A stretch of DNA of 37,414 bases from Anaerolineaceae bacterium (lineage in GTDB: Bacteria > Chloroflexota > Anaerolineae > Anaerolineales > Villigracilaceae). The notes under the pieces are model-generated. The model was not told where the DNA came from. It did no database searches and saw only the letters and a list, made by a program, of their open reading frames with translations. The stretch lies in NCBI GenBank assembly GCA_009885525.1, contig VFKN01000046.1, positions 1-37,414 on the forward strand, given 5' to 3'. Positions 35,761 to 37,414 of the stretch are shown piece after piece (the stretch's first letter is position 1; the number at the start of each line of letters is the position of its first letter). A program made the position numbers and the translations under genes.

Positions 35761-35827
35761 GCCTACGCGCACGCTCAACTTTTCAATTTTCATTTACAAT
35801 TTCAGATAACAGGAGCAGGCAAACATT

Positions 35828-36199
35828 ATGGCAAAAATATTAATCGTAGATGATGATGAACAGATCACTTCTCTATTTGTGAGTTTTCTTAACACGCAAG
35901 GCCACATGGCGACTGCGTTGAATAAAAGCTCGCAGGCGCTAGAAACAGCGCTCACACTAAAACCCGACTTGTTTATTCTTGACCTGATGATGCCTGATCC
36001 CGACGGATTCAAGCTGTGCAGGCTGCTGCGGACGTTTCCAAGTTTCACGTACACGCCCATTCTAATTGTCACCGCTCTGAACGATGAAGACAGCCGAGCG
36101 GTTGCATTCGGCGCGGGCGCGGATGATTATCTCTCTAAGCCCTTTTTTATTAACGAACTGCACCAAAGAGTAAAAAAACTGATTGACAAGAATAGATAA
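35828..36199 (+). CDS. stand-alone response regulator receiver protein (CheY-like)
   Basis: ILIVDDDEQITSLF, LFILDLMMPDPDGF, YLSKPF. Confidence 0.95.
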   Translation: MAKILIVDDDEQITSLFVSFLNTQGHMATALNKSSQALETALTLKPDLFILDLMMPDPDGFKLCRLLRTFPSFTYTPILIVTALNDEDSRAVAFGAGADDYLSKPFFINELHQRVKKLIDKNR

Positions 36200-36214
36200 A
36201 TAAAAAGGTGCATC

Positions 36215-37195
36215 ATGGAATATAGAAAACTTGGCAGGACGGGACTTAAGGTCTCGGCGTTATGCATGGGGACAATGCAATTCGGCTGGTCAGTGGATGA
36301 AGCGGAGACGCACAAAATCCTTTCCGCGACGATTGACTCGGGCATCAATTTTATCGACACCGCGGATGTTTACTCCAAGTGGTACGAGGGAAATCCAGGC
36401 GGCATTTCAGAAATTTATATCGGCAATTGGATGAAGCAGAATAATATTCCGCGCGATCAGGTGGTGCTTGCAACCAAAGTGCGTGGTGAGATGGGCAAGG
36501 GAGTGAACGATCAAGGTTTGAGCCGCGTCCACATTATGAACGCAGTCGAAGCATCACTGCGGAGATTGCAGACGGATTACATCGACTTGTATCAGGCGCA
36601 TTGGACGGATGACGATACTCCGATCGAGGAAACTCTGCGCGCGTTTGATGATCTCGTCAAGCAGGGAAAGGTGCGCTATATCGGCGCTTCCAACTATGCT
36701 GCGTGGGAGTTAATGCAAGCGCTGTGGACATCCGATCAATATAATCTGGCGCGCTATGATTCGCTCCAGCCGCATTACAGTCTGATTCATCGCGATGAAT
36801 TTGAACGCGAACTTCATGCGGTTTGCAAAAAATATGAGATCGGCGTGATTCCTTATAGTCCGCTCGCGGGTGGATTCTTGACGGGCAAGTATCGCCGAGA
36901 TACGCCGATGCCCGAAAGCAAACGCGCCGAGGGACGCAAGCGCAATATGACCGAGAAGAATTTTGCGCTGCTCGACGAGATGGAAAAAATCGGCAAGGAG
37001 CATAATGCCACCATCGCGCATATCGCGCTGGCATGGATGCTCGCGGATGCGGTCATCACCAGCCCGATCATCGGCGCGACATCCATCCAGCAGTTGAATG
37101 AAAATCTCGGCGCGCTGAATGTGCATTTGAACAAAAATGAAATTGAAGTGTTGAATAAGATGACGGCGTGGAAGGAAGAGGAAGAAGAGGATTAG
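36215..37195 (+). CDS. aldo/keto reductase
   Basis: MEYRKLGRTGLKVSALCMGTMQFG; FIDTADVYS; YIDLYQAHWTDDDTPIEETLRAFDDLVKQGKVRYIGASNYAAW; PYSPLAGGFLTGKY. Confidence 0.96.
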   Translation: MEYRKLGRTGLKVSALCMGTMQFGWSVDEAETHKILSATIDSGINFIDTADVYSKWYEGNPGGISEIYIGNWMKQNNIPRDQVVLATKVRGEMGKGVNDQGLSRVHIMNAVEASLRRLQTDYIDLYQAHWTDDDTPIEETLRAFDDLVKQGKVRYIGASNYAAWELMQALWTSDQYNLARYDSLQPHYSLIHRDEFERELHAVCKKYEIGVIPYSPLAGGFLTGKYRRDTPMPESKRAEGRKRNMTEKNFALLDEMEKIGKEHNATIAHIALAWMLADAVITSPIIGATSIQQLNENLGALNVHLNKNEIEVLNKMTAWKEEEEED

Positions 37196-37235
37196 AGATT
37201 AGAGAATAGAGAATAGAGATTAGAGATTAGAGAAT
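37193..37235. repeat. short degenerate tandem repeat (agagattag / agagaatag units)
   Basis: tagagattagagaatagagaatagagattagagattagagaatt read directly. Confidence 0.8.
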
Positions 37236-37256
37236 TGATAATTAGGAAGTAGGGAA

Positions 37257-37290
37257 GGCCTGATGGGATTCGCGTCATCGGGTCTTTTTT
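37257..37290 (+). terminator. rho-independent terminator after the aldo/keto reductase
   Basis: ggcctgatg ... catcgggtc stem with GU pairs followed by tttttt. Confidence 0.85.
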
Positions 37291-37414
37291 ATTATATAGA
37301 GCGCCAGTATCATCTCAATAAATCGGGGATGAGCAGGAAATTATTGAATCCCCCCCGGAACAAAGATAAACGAGTAAACTAACACCAGCATGATTGACGA
37401 TATTGAACTCAACG

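Overview
The 37.4 kb window is a dense bacterial chromosomal segment. Gene content (Tad pilus cluster without a recognisable secretin, Lgt-like/TlpA pair, many GT4 and GT-C type glycosyltransferases) suggests Chloroflexota/Anaerolineae-like DNA; that taxonomy is inference. Supported content, in order: a glutaredoxin/DUF429/TlpA/Lgt-like redox-envelope group; folE, hpf and comF; a Tad (Flp) pilus cluster (tadC, tadB, cpaF, cpaE/tadZ, cpaB, plus a 53-aa Flp pilin missing from the supplied ORF track) with a DegS/DegU-like two-component pair upstream; three polytopic membrane proteins resembling GT-C/DUF2029 enzymes; a GNAT; two tandem EamA transporters; a radical SAM protein; a GT4 enzyme; a hybrid histidine kinase; a compact MoxR - sulfotransferase - membrane protein - VWA(CoxE-like) - FMO cluster; two coupled GT4 genes; a metallopeptidase lipoprotein and a small lipoprotein; a CheY-like regulator; and an aldo/keto reductase. 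No rRNA, tRNA or CRISPR array was recognised. The most unusual signals are in the non-coding and repeat layer: (i) two 190-bp MITE-like elements sharing terminal inverted repeats (C[T/A]CACCTTA...TAAGGTGAG) and 7-bp TTA[T/A]TAA direct repeats, each abutting or overlapping the stop codon of the upstream gene, with unrelated hairpin-rich interiors, plus a third solitary end; (ii) an imperfect palindrome inserted in frame in one of two tandem EamA paralogs, adding 28 residues; (iii) a second hairpin repeat family that forms the C-terminus of the GNAT and the overlap with the next gene; (iv) the MoxR/VWA cluster containing a sulfotransferase and an unknown membrane protein. All assignments come from reading the sequence; no searches were run.
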